DNA of 64,000 nt from Avena insularis (lineage: Eukaryota > Streptophyta > Magnoliopsida > Poales > Poaceae): the NCBI GenBank assembly GCA_023614405.1, contig CM042685.1:85736684-85800683 (forward strand). The letters are read 5' to 3'. How positions within the stretch are numbered: the stretch's first letter is position 1; each line of letters opens with the position of its first letter. A program made the translations under genes and the position numbers. The notes under the pieces are model-generated. The model saw only the letters and a list, made by a program, of their open reading frames with translations. It searched no databases and had not been told where the DNA came from. This document shows, one piece after another, positions 34,839-46,488 of the stretch.

Positions 34839-35338
34839 TGTCGACAAGTACGCCATAGGGGGTCCTGACGGTGTTGAGAAGATGGGGTGTGAGACGTCGA
34901 ATGTTCCGGGAATGGTGAACACAATTTTACCCAGGTTCAGATCCGACTATGGTGATCGGATCCTACTCCTGCTAGAAACCCAGTAATATATCAGCGAGAG
35001 CGGATGTTACAACGGATTACAAGAGAGGTTCGCCTGTGCGAGTTGTGATTCTGATTGTTTCCCTAAAGGCTCCCATAGGGCTGGTTTATATAGTCACCAG
35101 GACCTAGGGTTACAAGAAAGACCTATCCGGCTACGTTACAGATTCAGTAACTAGATATAGCTTGGAGTACAAGTAATACTAGAGGCCTAAGTCGGTAAAT
35201 CTTATGGGCCTTGTCATAGCCGGAATTGGCTCCTCCTCTTTCTCTGACTGAGCCGCCCGTGAAGAAAAGCTCTAACCCGTTGGTGGGCCACCCTGGTCAG
35301 TGAGTCCTGTGGGTATACCAGAAAGTATATCCCCAACA
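34839..35338 (-). mobile_element. 3' LTR of a minus-strand Tat-like Ty3 element
   Basis: On the minus strand it starts TGTTGGGGATATACTTTC (plus-strand end 35338), has a TATA box TATATAAACC (35084-35093), then CTAGCAGGAGTAGGAT and GAACCTGGGTAAAA, and ends TTGTCGACA at 34839. Length 500 bp. The TATA context, AGCAGGAGTAGG and CTGGGTAAAA words recur in the plus-strand LTR at 48499-48989, so the two elements are relatives in opposite orientation. Confidence 0.8.
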
Positions 35339-35576
35339 GTAGCCCCCAGAAGTCTCCAAGATCCTAAGTCGGATAAATCGTCTATCTTGATGGTTTATTC
35401 GTCTTGAGAATATTCTTTCGACATATGCCAGACTCTTGAAGAGGATGGCGAGCCGGTTAGACTTTCCGACTTGCATGAAATGCCACTTCATGAGGTGAGG
35501 GACAAGGCTAAGGAGATTCCGAAGCTTATCGAAGACTAGAAGATCTCCTATGCTCGGACTGCTGCCCATACCGCCC
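35339..35576 (-). mobile_element. 3' internal end and polypurine tract of the minus-strand Tat-like element
   Basis: Directly before the LTR on the minus strand is TTCTGGGGGCTAC, a polypurine tract. The rest of the 238 bp is noncoding 3' internal sequence. It is truncated at 35576 by the TGTAACATCC start of the chromovirus LTR; the remainder of this element is not in the window. Confidence 0.7.
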
Positions 35577-38500
35577 TGTAACATCCAAGCATTTAGGAAC
35601 TAGTGAAGGGTAGAATTAGGAATATGGAATGTTGCATGCATGCATCTGTGAAAATGTGGGTAAAATTTTCGCCAAATAAAAACGTTAAGTGATCAATGTT
35701 TCTTTCATACTTTGAGATTAGGTTTAGTCTTAAAGGATGATTGTTATAAACTTTGAGATGATCTTTAAGGAGTTATGTGTTTTAAAATAATTTTGAATTT
35801 TAAACTTGAGTGTTTGAGTTATAATTCAAATAAATTAGGAATAAGTTTTGAATCTTAATTTAATTAAGAAACAAGTATTATAACTTAAATTCTATCCAAA
35901 GAAAAAAATAATGAATATGAAACTTATTTCATATTATCAATATATAAACAAGTTACAAAGAATGTAACTTACTAAAACTATTTTCAAACTTCACAATTTA
36001 CAAAAGAATAAAGAATAAGAATATTCTTTATTAATAATACTCTAATCTTTATTACAATTGAATAAAATAAAGATTAAAAAATAATAAAAAGAAAATTACA
36101 AAAGTATGAAGAAGATTACAATGGACTATATACTAACTATTCTATAACTAAACCTAAACTAAATCTTCATCTTTATATTTGTACCTGCAAAACAAACAGA
36201 AAATATTGAGAGAAATAAAAGATTAGTGTTAGTATTATTTCTCTCAGATATGTCAGTGAAGTGCACTTGACAAATTCATCATTGAGAAGTTTATAAAAAG
36301 GGGCAAGTTTCACCAATATGAAAGAATTCATCTTTCACAAATTTGAAGATAGCCAAGAGGGACAAATTCACCAGCCAGGTGAAAGTAACCTGGTAAGAGT
36401 AAGTTTCAAAATTCTGAACATATCCACAAGTGCATAGCAAGCACACAGGCAGGACACACACCAACATGCATGTGGTGTGTTGTCAACCCCCCAAAACAGC
36501 CCAAACTCACAAAACCACAAGCACAGCCATGGGATGCACTAGTGCATCACTCCACAGTTTGCACACAAGAACAGCCAGACTAGACAGCAGCTTATCAAGC
36601 ACATTAGCCCAACCAAACCACCAAGGATCAACCAAGAATCACCAGTATGGTGACATAAGGAGGGGGATGGATCAGGTGGACAACGAGATCAAGCCCAGGA
36701 GCTAGGAGGAGCTTGTTAGCTCAAGATCAAGCACAGGAGTCCAGCAAAACCAGATCAAGATCATCATCACCAACTTACTACACCATCATCAGATTTTGTC
36801 GTGAGTTTCATAAAACCTTCACATGATCTAATCATCTTATTTAGAGAGAAGCATGTGTTGTTTTATTAAACAAACCCTCAGAAGGCACCCAAGTGGGGTG
36901 AATCCATCATAGGGATTTTTAAACTCTAAAAGCAAACAACAAAGTACCAGAATCCAACCAGAGCTCAGAGCAACATCCTTGCTCTGGTTGTCACACTATA
37001 TTCAATCAAACATATACCTTTTATCTATTTCTAGGCACATCCCTAAAGGAAGGGTAACACCTTAGAAACAAATCTTTGGGATCCATAAAATGATCAAGCT
37101 CACTATCATTTTTTCCAAGAATTGATTCAATAAAGAATAGCTGGTACCACTACCAGGACTATCTAGATGAACCAATTAGATAAGATCTGAATCCCTAAGC
37201 CTCAGACCAACATCATTGGTCTTAGGGAATTCAGAGAAGAGCATCTCTATTTATCTTATAAAGCCAAGTTTGTCTTAAGCCTCAAACAACCCAATCAATA
37301 GATTAAAGTTATTCTGGTATGCCATACCATGATGGTGTCACAAGAACAATCCAATATGAATCAGGAGAGACACTAAATCATCATAGATTCAGATAATCAA
37401 CTAACTAATCATCTTCCTGTTAACACAGGAATCATAACTAGGATATTCCTATGTTACACTTCACTGTTCGAGATCATAATGATCTCAAAGCATATGTTAA
37501 TTTCCAAGCTTTAGGCCAATAAACATTTAACATGTGTACAGACCATCCAAACATGATTCAGTTCATCCAGTACATGATCAATCATATAGCAGGAACCCTA
37601 AATGTATAATCATCCTAATCTGAATCAGATAGTAGCACGAAAGGACACTACCAACATCTAGCATCGAATCAGCAAACACATAGAGCACCAGGGGAGAGGA
37701 ATCAAACTCATCATAGGTCCTCGCTGAAGAATAGAAGAGGAAGCAGAGGTGCCGACGACCATGGAGCCACGGGGAGCACACCAGAGAGGGCGCTGCAACC
37801 CGCACGGCGCCACGTCAGCAACCTTGATCAAGCCTGGAGGTGCAGAGCATCACCTCGACACATGACGACCACTGCAGCACTTGAATCCATGCCAACCCCC
37901 AAACCCTAGGGTTCGGGACGGCATCGATCCATTGCAGGAGAGCCCTAGGCTCGAATCCAATTGGATAGAACGAACGAGCATCATAGACAACCCCTATTTG
38001 CACAACGGCGGCGACCAGAACAGACGACGATGGCGGGAATCGCCGGTGGCGGCATCGTCGGCCACAGGGTTGGGGTCAGAGGAGGAAAGGATGAACTCGA
38101 GGGAGAGAGAGACAGTGAGGAGTGGGCCGAGATGGGCCGGACCCTTTGGGGTGGTCCTTTTGTCTAGGACTAATGGGCCACTAGGGCCCAATAAGTATAA
38201 CTAGCCCAGAAACATTTCCAGGCGTATTTTAATAAAAAGAAAAAGACCAAAATACCCCTGGACTTAAATAAATCTTAGAAAATAAAATAAAAGTCCAAAA
38301 ATTACAAGTAAAATATTTCCGGATTCACAATAATCCACTTTATCCAAATAAAATAAGATATACAATTTTGGACATTTAGATTTCTATAAGAATTTTCTAA
38401 TTCATTTATTCATTATGGAATTTTACAAAATTATTGAAAGATGATAAAAATATATTAAAATCACTTTCATTATATATTAATATTATACTATTTTTAAAAA

Positions 38501-40163
38501 TACTAAATAAATATTTAATAACAATTTTTAATGTAAAATTGATAATTCCTAAAAGAATTATTAAATCAATAAAAGTCAAATAAAAAGGAAATAAAATACA
38601 ATAATTCAATATATGCTATAAATATTAAAAAAGTAATATTTGTAAATGCTTTATTATTATTAAAAGGCACATTATATAGGGAAAATGCTTATAGAATTAA
38701 AATGCATTACATTACTTGCATAATCATTTTGCTTCTTTAAATATTGTCCTTACCGGGCAATAATGATGTTTTTGTAGACATAGAAGCTCAAGGTCCAGTG
38801 CAAGCATCAGACTTCACTACCTTGCCATCACAAGGCAAGTTCATCACTTGCTCATGTCCTTTGAAGAGTCTTTATTAAAGTATTTGCAAATTGTGTGTTA
38901 TCATATATGCTATAAAAGAAAGAAAATATTATTTTCACAAATAAAGAAATCATAGATATCATCCTAAGTGATGATGTAATGGAGCAATAGAGCTTAGGGT
39001 TCTAGTTGCAAACAATGATGATCAAGTAGGGACTTAATAACCCCTGACATTAGTGATGCTAGCGTTGTATATTAAGCGTTAGCCATGAGATTTGGAATGG
39101 GACAAAGAAGTCAGCTGTATCTTCTTCCTCTAGCATGAAGCCGGATGTGCAGGTCGTGGATGTTATCCTCGTAGCGTGCATATTAATTGGTAATTCGTAG
39201 AGGATATGCAGCATATGGGTGGGAACCCTCATCGTCCCACGATAGTTCTGGCATCTAACGGTTTGTACAAACCATTGCCGTAATTCATTATGTGGGCATG
39301 GTGTACACCAAGGAGCCATGCAGGGTCGCGAAGGGAGAAGTGATTAGCTTGGACCAACTAATAGGCCCCACATCATGGAATTGTGGACGGGAAAGTATGC
39401 CCGGTTGTGCAACAAAGAGTTGGTCTCTCATGGGTAAAGTAACGCACCTCTGCATAGTGTAAGAACTGTAACTTGTTACTCCCTATTCCGGGAAGGAGCT
39501 ACGAACACGGCAGGAAAGGAACTCCATGAAAGTTCTGGTCAACCTGTGAAGGCTGATTGTCATAGTTTTTTAGAATAATTGCATAGTGCCAATGATTTAT
39601 AATCTGAGGTGGTAGTTAGAGCATCAAACTTCCCACCTTTCATATAATGAACTTATTGGGTAACCCTGTTACTCATTCTTTCCTTTGATCCCTTCCTTAG
39701 ACTCTGAGGATCCCGGAGACGTGCCAATGTATGCAGCTAAATGTCAAGAAGATGTGTTCTATGAGGAACCTGATCTGTCCGGAGGAGTTGAAGGAGTGGA
39801 TTACGAAATCTGCTATGGTGTCGATGATAACGAGTCCAACTAAGTATCCCTAGTTAATAGTAACCAACAGAGCCGAGAAGCATGAACTCTATAGAATAAG
39901 CTGTTGAGCTCAGCTCCTAGTCGGAGTTGTTACTTTTAAATTCCGCTGAAACACTTTATATTTTGGTTTGTAAGTTGGATCTTTTGGAAGTCTTGAACTT
40001 CCGGTATTGTAATAATAATGATGTGTGTACTTTTGTAATATGGACCCGCAATGTTTCTGTTGTACCACTCTGAGGGATGTGATATTTACGGAACGGTGTT
40101 TTGTAGATGTCATGTCAACGACTATAGTGTACTAAACATGCAGTGGTATGCTGGGTCACCGCA
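35577..40163 (+). mobile_element. 5' LTR of the chromovirus (4.6 kb)
   Basis: Begins TGTAACATCC, ends GGGTCACCGCA one base before the PBS. The first 1.94 kb (to about 37515) aligns with 46462-48399. It contains a CACACACCAACATGCATGTGG segment near 36460, a GC-rich gene-like island at about 37735-38175, and a very AT-rich stretch at 38220-38750. Such length is at the upper end for plant Ty3 LTRs. Confidence 0.85.
37735..38175. other. GC-rich island inside the chromovirus LTR
   Basis: Amid AT-rich LTR sequence this block has CG-rich, exon-like composition (GGCGGGAATCGCCGGTGGCG, GGGAGAGAGAGACAG, GGGCCGAGATGGGCCGG). Read on the minus strand it resembles the GC-rich transcribed leaders of other long grass LTRs. 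The open frames on both strands (37881-38204 plus, 37994-38191 minus) have no recognisable domain. Confidence 0.4.
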
Positions 40164-40164
40164 G

Positions 40165-40178
40165 TTGGTATAAGAGCA
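40165..40178 (+). other. Primer-binding site of the chromovirus (initiator tRNA-Met type)
   Basis: TTGGTATAAGAGCA differs from the consensus TTGGTATCAGAGCN by one base (C to A) and follows the LTR end by one base. Confidence 0.85.
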
Positions 40179-40378
40179 AATTGCTTTGACCCTAGGTTGG
40201 AAACCTATTAAAGGGTATTACCTGTAGGAAAGTTAGCAACGATAAAGAATTCTCTAAAATCAATATAATGGGTATTCAAATGAGAATATTCCGTTATATA
40301 TTTTAGTGCGATAATTTTTTTTATGGTGCAATATGTCATTGGATACTAATCAAAATTATTTTTCTAATATACAGAGAT

Positions 40379-41574
40379 ATGACACCAAAGTTTCCAAAAT
40401 AGACTTTGGTAAGGAAAGAGGAGACTCTTGATGATTATCAAGGATCATTCATAGACCAACTTCGTCAACTTTTAAAGCTTTTTAGTTGTCCAACTAGAAT
40501 TCCAGTGAACACTATCACTTACCTTGATGGCCGGATGTTATCCAAGTATCGTGTGAGTATCCAACTTCCAGAGAAGCTTGGATTATATCATGATCTACCT
40601 ATAGGGGAAGGTAGGAGTCATTTAGCAGCATATCACGTTGCTGTTGTAGAGGCAATAGCCAATATCCGGGAGCAGAAAGCCAAGGAGCTAGAAGGTAGCA
40701 CATTCTCTGTGATACCTCATGATTCTATAGACTCGGAGCCTATACCGGATCATCTTACTTTGGTTAAGAAACATCCTAAGTTAGCTTCCAAGTTTATGGA
40801 TAGATACCGAACACTCGTTGCGTCTTTTTATAAGACCCATCAAGTGATTGTTGAAGAAAAAAATCACATGTTAGAGGATCTAACTGATCCAGAAAGGAGA
40901 AAACAGTTAGCATTCCAGTTAGAGAAAGAAGCAAGTAGTAGTGCAACACATGTCTTTAAGGATATACCTATAGATCCTGAATCTTTTATACCATATCCTT
41001 ATTCACCAAGACCTGAACCTATACATGATCCTACTATGGATATGCGGTATGCAGTACCACAGGGCTCAGAGGATGGTTCTGACTCTGAACTTCCTATTAA
41101 GAATTCGGATGGTTGGAGAATGGGATCATATTATGTATCTCATGAACACCAGATGTCCACAGATGGTTCTGACAGAAATTTTGAACAATCTACTTGGATG
41201 GGTGCAAGAATGAACCCTCATAATAGAAGTATACCATGTCAATAGATAATTAGGATGAAGAAGAAGATCCTGAGGAGAGAGTGTTTGAATCATCAACATC
41301 TTCTCAAACCCCAGGGAATATACATTATCTAGTGTTTAATTATCTTGCCCACGAGAGCACTTGGGAAGCAGCAGGATCTGCGTATCCTGTTGACAACTCA
41401 AGAAATGAAGCTCAGGACATGCGGGTTGGAGATAATGTTGAATATGTTTCTGAAGACTTTTCAGCTGAGCTGGAGGGAGTCAATGCGCTCAGGTTGAGTA
41501 ATGACTCAAGTACTGACACTTCAGATACAGATTATATTCCTTATGGAAGGCCATATGTTCCACAAACTGTGTGA
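40379..41574 (+). pseudogene. Extra ORF ahead of gag in the chromovirus, dsRNA-binding-like
   Basis: The best start is ATG 40379, after an acceptor-like TATACAG; codon 8 is now TAG (40400-40402). The frame then runs to 41243-41245, followed by a frameshift into 41251-41574, giving about 390 residues originally. Residues about 45-105 show the pattern of a double-stranded-RNA-binding fold: ITYLDGRMLSKYRVSIQLPE, a loop, then LPIGEGRSHLAAYHVAVVEA. The rest is acidic with a Ser/Asp/Tyr-rich tail (SSTDTSDTDYIPYGRPYVPQ). It is not a retroviral Gag or Pol domain. Extra sense ORFs between PBS and gag are known in some grass Ty3 elements (for example 'ORF0' of RIRE2); their role is unresolved. The RNA-binding reading is my inference. 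A CAG acceptor at 41880 before gag may allow splicing around this ORF. Confidence 0.65.
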
Positions 41575-41891
41575 CGAACCACACGTCATCACGGTTGGAC
41601 ATCAGGCATGTACGATGAGCGTAGTTACTACTAGAAGGAGGCAATTAGTTAGTAGTATCAAGTACTGTGTATTGTACCCCAACTAATAAGGTAGTTTTGT
41701 GATTATACCTATATGGTATATGTTGTAATGTCTTTGTATCATTATGATATTATGTAAAATATGTGAAATGCATATTTGGATTTTCTTTGGATCTTCATTG
41801 TGTGACTAGTTTTGTGCGTAAAGTCGAGATCAGAACACATGTGCATGATGTAATTATGAGTATTCGCTTTATGTTGCAGGACTAGAGGGTC

Positions 41892-43050
41892 ATGGATACG
41901 GGTGTAGGAATGGAAACTGAGAAGCAGCGGATGGAGCGAGAGGCCAAGGAAAAGGCTGATGCAGATGCAGCAAACCAAGAAGCATTACCACCACCACCAA
42001 TGAGGCCGTTAATGGAGCAGAATTTTATGCAATGCATGCAAATGATGCAAGAAACCCAGAACAAGTTCATGGAAAAGTTGCTGGGGCGAGAAAATCAAAG
42101 GACACCTGAAGGTGGAGGAGTGAGTCTACCTGATTTCCAGAATGCGAGGCCGTTACCTTTTGCATGAGCTCCTGAACCAATGGATGCAGAGGACTGGATA
42201 GCAGATACTAAAAGGAAGCTGAAAATTGTAGGTTGCAATGATGAGGAGAAATTGAGATATGCAACTCATCTGCTGACTGGACCTGCAGTACCATGGTGGG
42301 AAAATTAGTTTGCCATGCAACCACTAGGTAGGGAGTTTACCTGGGAAGAGTTCAAGCAGAGATTCCGTGAATATCATATTCCGGAAAGTGTCATGGAGTT
42401 GAAGCGGAGAGTATTTGAGGAGTTACAACAAGGATATACGAGTGTCATGAAGTACATCCGGGAGTTTAGTTAACTGTCTTGATATGCTGAGGAGGATGTC
42501 AACACTGAAGAGAAGCGGAAGAAGCGTTTCCTTCGTGGATTAAATCCATTTGTGAGGATGCAGCTAAGGTTAGCCAATAAGCAAACTTATCAGCAGTTGT
42601 TGGATATAGCCATTACTTTTGAAGTTGACTACAAGAATGTCCAAGAGGATCGGAGGAAGAGAGCCAAGAAGGAAACCAAGAGGATTCATGCAAGCAATCC
42701 TAAACCTAACCTGGAGTTCAAACCTCGGAATAGGAATTTTGACAAAAACAACAATAACAATAACAAGGGCAGTGGTGGAAATCAATCCAATCCGAGAAGG
42801 AATGTTATTTGTAACAATTGTGGAATTCTAGGGCATTTCGAGAGGGAATGCAAAAAGCCTGTAGTGATCTGTTACGGTTGTGGTTAGAAGGGGTATATCA
42901 AGCCAGATTGTCCGAGCAAACCACCTGGAGGATGGCCTACCAAGGGAGGAGGACAAGCCAGTGGAGGAAATGGACAACCCAATAAAGGAGGAAATAATGG
43001 CAAGAACAACAATGGCAAGAGGAACCGACCTACCGGGAAACTGAAATGTG
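41892..43050 (+). pseudogene. gag of the chromovirus with two zinc knuckles
   Basis: Starts at ATG 41892. A Glu/Lys/Ala-rich N-terminus and FMQCMQMMQETQNKFMEKLL precede the capsid-like region: DAEDWIADTKRKLKIVGCND, LLTGPAVPWWEN, FTWEEFKQRFREYHIP and KRRVFEELQQGYTSVMKYIR. Downstream are CCHC knuckles CNNCGILGHFEREC (about 42811) and CYGCG*KGYIKPDC (about 42873). The second knuckle has both an in-frame stop (42885-42887) and Tyr in place of the zinc-binding His. Further in-frame stops lie at 42165, about 42306, 42469 and 42478, all in one frame. Gag packages RNA in the particle; this copy cannot make a full protein. Confidence 0.85.
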
Positions 43051-43064
43051 CAACCCTTGAGGAG

Positions 43065-46000
43065 GTGGATAATTCGGAGCATGCAGTGATAGGTACGCTC
43101 AATCTCCTTACCAATCCCAGCAAAGTTCTATTTGATACTGGTGCAACTACTTCATTCATCTCTGAAGAATTTTGTGATAAGTTCGGGATTAGAAGGGCAA
43201 CGTTAGAAAGTCCTATGACCATAGTTACAGCAGGAGGGAATGTGATTGTATGCCACAAAAACAAGATCAGGTTATCTGGATCTATGGTTGTACGTATTTC
43301 GCAGACCTTTATGTGATTCCTTTGAAGGGAATTGTAGTAGTGCTGGGGATGGATTGGATGATGGAACATGGAGCTCAGATAAATTGTGAGGAGAAAACTG
43401 TCTCAATCAAAACTCCAAGTGGAGCAAGGATAGTTTATCAAGCAGATAAGCACAGTCATATCATGGTGGATCTGCAGTTGAATTCAATGAAAGAAGTTAA
43501 ATTGGAAGAGATTCCTATAGTTAATGAATTCCAAGATGTTTTTCCAACAGAGCTACCGGGAATGCCACCAGACCGGGAGATAGAGTTCACCATTGACCTA
43601 ATACCTGGTACAACACCAATAGCTCAAGCACCATATAAAATGGGACCCAAAGAGTTGAAAGAACTCAAAGAGCAAATTGATGAGTTAGCTAGAAAAGGAT
43701 TTATACAGGAAAGTGTATCTCCATGGGGAACACCTGTAATCTTTGTGGATAAGAGAGATGGTGGAAGACGGATGTGTGGTGATTATAGGAATCTGAACAA
43801 CGTGACTATCAAGAATAAGTATCCTTTACCAAGAATTCAAGATTTGTTTGATCAAGTGAAAGGAGCTGGAGTATTTTCAAAGATCGATTTAAGATCTGGA
43901 TACCATCAAATAAAAATCAAGCCGGAAGATGTTCCAAAAATAGCATTTTTCTCAAGATATGGACACCATTAGTATCTGGTAGTACCATTTGGGTTGACCA
44001 ATGCACCGGCAATATTTATGAATCTCATGAACAAGATGTTCATGCCATATTTGGACAAGTTTGTCATAGTCTTTATTGATGATATTTTGATATATTCCAA
44101 GGATAAGGAAGAGCATGTTGATCATTTGAGAATAGCATTGCAGACCTTAAGAGAACATAAGCTTTATGCTAAGTTCAGTAAGTGTGAATTTTGGCTTGAT
44201 GAGGTAGAATTCCTCGGTCATGTGATCAGTAGGGATGGAATTGCTTTGAATCCATCTAAAGTTCAGTCAGTACTAGAGTGGACTGCACCGACCAATGTGA
44301 AGCAAATTCGAGGTTTCTTAGGAATGGTTGGTTATTATCGGAGATTCATTGAAGGTTTCTCCAAAATAGCGGGACCAATGACCAAATTATTAACTAAGAA
44401 TACACCATTCAAGTGGGATGAGAAATGTGAAGCAAGTTTCCAAGAGTTGAAGACTAGATTAACCACAACTCCAATCTTAGCAGTTCCTGAAACAGGGAAG
44501 GACTTCACCGTATACTGTGATGCCTCTAAAGAAGGTTTGGGTTGTGTATTAATGCAAGATCGGAAAGTGATTGATTATGGTTCAAGACAACTGAAACCAC
44601 ATGAAGTCAACTATCCAACTCATGATTTAGAGTTAGCAGCAGTAGTTTTTGCACTAAAAGGATGGAGGCATTTTCTTTATGGAGACAGATGTGAGTTATA
44701 CACTGACCAGAAAAGTCTCAAATATTTCTTCACTCAAAAGGAATTGAATATGAGACAGAAGCATTGGTTGGAACTAATCAAGGATTATTATTTAACAATC
44801 AACTACACCCCAGGGAAAGCAAATGTTGTAGCAGATGTTTTAAGTAGAAAGAGTGCAGATACTCAGCCAAGCAATAGGGAGCTACCAAAAGAGTTACAAA
44901 TGGACTGGGAAAGATTCGAGCTTCAATTTATCAGAACAGAGGTTCTTGGAGGATTAGCTACTATGCAGGTAGTTGCAGAGCAGGACAGTGATCTTAAGAA
45001 AGAAATTTTTAGACATCAAGAAGAAGATCCTTTTATTGCTGAGGTAATTCGGAGGATATCTCAAGGGAAAAAATCATTTTTTCACCTTGGATATTATGGG
45101 TCTTTATGGTTTCAAGACCGTCTTTGTGTTCCAGATGTGACTAAGATTAGAAATGTCATACTCAAACAAGCACATGATACACCATATTCTATACATCCAG
45201 GGAGTACTAAGATGTATATGGATTTGAAAGAACTATTATGGTGGAATAACATGAAAAGGGACATTGCTAAATATGTATCAGAATGCCATACTTGTCAAAG
45301 GGTGAAGGCTGAACATCAAAGTACAGCAGGACCATTACAACCTTTGGAAATTCCCGAATGGAAGTGGGAGGAAATAGTTATGGATTTCATTAGAGGATTG
45401 CCTATGACACCAAAAAGGAAAGATATGATATGGGTAATTGTGGACAGACTCACTAAAAGTGCACATTTTATTCCGGTGAATCAAAAGGATAATGCCGAGA
45501 AGTTAGTTGAAGTATATGTCAAAGAGATAGTAAGTAAGCATGGAGTACAAAGATCATAACTAATAGGGGATCAGTGTTTACTTCAGCATTTTGGAAGCAA
45601 TTGCATGAGGCACTTGGTTCAAAGTTAGATTTCAGCACAACATATCATCCTGAGACAGGAGGTCAAACTGAAAGAACAAATCAAATACTCGAGAACATGT
45701 TAAGAGCTTGTGCACTAGATTTTGGAGGAACATGGGAAGATCACCTACCATTGGCAGAGTTTTCTTATAATAAGAGCTATCAGAGTAGTCTGAAGGTAGC
45801 TCCATAGCAGGTTCTATATGGAAGGAAGTGTAGATCACTAATATGTTGGTATGAACCTAGAAGCAGCAAAGAATTTGCGCCAGATTATATCAAAGAAAAA
45901 CAAGATATCATTGATAAGATCAGGGATAGATTGAAAATAGCCCAGAGTAGGCAGAAAAGTTATGTGGATCAAAGTCGAAGATCATGGCATCCAGAAGAGG

Positions 46001-46488
46001 GATATATGGTCTATTTTAAAGTAAGTCCAATGAAAGGGGTGAAAAGATTTGGAGTTAAAGGGAAATTGAGTCCAAGATATATCGGACCATTCAAGATACT
46101 GAGTCAAAACAGAACTATAGCTTATGCTTTAGAGATACCATCAAGATTGGCTCAAGTGCATAATGTTTTCCATGTGTCACAACTTCGTAAATGTTTAAAA
46201 CTTCCAGATGATGCAATGACACACCAAGAGATAGAACTACAAGCAGAACTGACCTATATTGAAAAGCCCTGTAATATTCTGGAAGAAAACTGGAAAAGAT
46301 TAAGGAACAAAGCAATCAAATATTGCAAGGTAAAGTGGGAACATCATCATGAAAGGGAAGCCACATGGGAGAAAGAAGAAGATTTAAGAAAAGCCTATCC
46401 AGAACTATTCAGGTATATCTTCACAAACTTCGGGACAAAGTTTAATTTAAGGGGGGAAGTCTGTAACATCCCAGCATTTAGGAACTAG
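43065..46488 (+). pseudogene. pol of the chromovirus: PR, RT, RNase H, integrase, chromodomain
   Basis: In the gag frame, protease LFDTGATTSFISEEF (DTG at about 43133) leads to a frameshift near 43290. RT then follows: [37 protein letters not shown], a TAG at 43970-43972, [13 protein letters not shown] and the catalytic [10 protein letters not shown] (44070). RNase H has [43 protein letters not shown] and ADVLSRKS. Integrase has the HHCC finger (H..H near 45172-45200, CHTCQ near 45287), VMDFIRGLP and TERTNQILENMLRA, with a frameshift near 45559 and a stop at 45805-45807. The second catalytic residue reads TNRGSVFTS rather than SDRG. It ends with YIGPFKIL and a chromodomain (NKAIKYCKVKWEHHHEREAT). 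The chromodomain would guide integration into heterochromatin. Multiply inactivated. Confidence 0.92.
46449..46461 (+). other. Polypurine tract of the chromovirus
   Basis: AAGGGGGGAAGTC directly before the TGTAACATCC start of the 3' LTR. Confidence 0.9.

Noticed and set aside
43994..45559. Intact 521-codon polyprotein as a functional gene
   Set aside because: It is only the RT-to-integrase part of a pol that has a stop upstream, a frameshift downstream and a changed catalytic residue.
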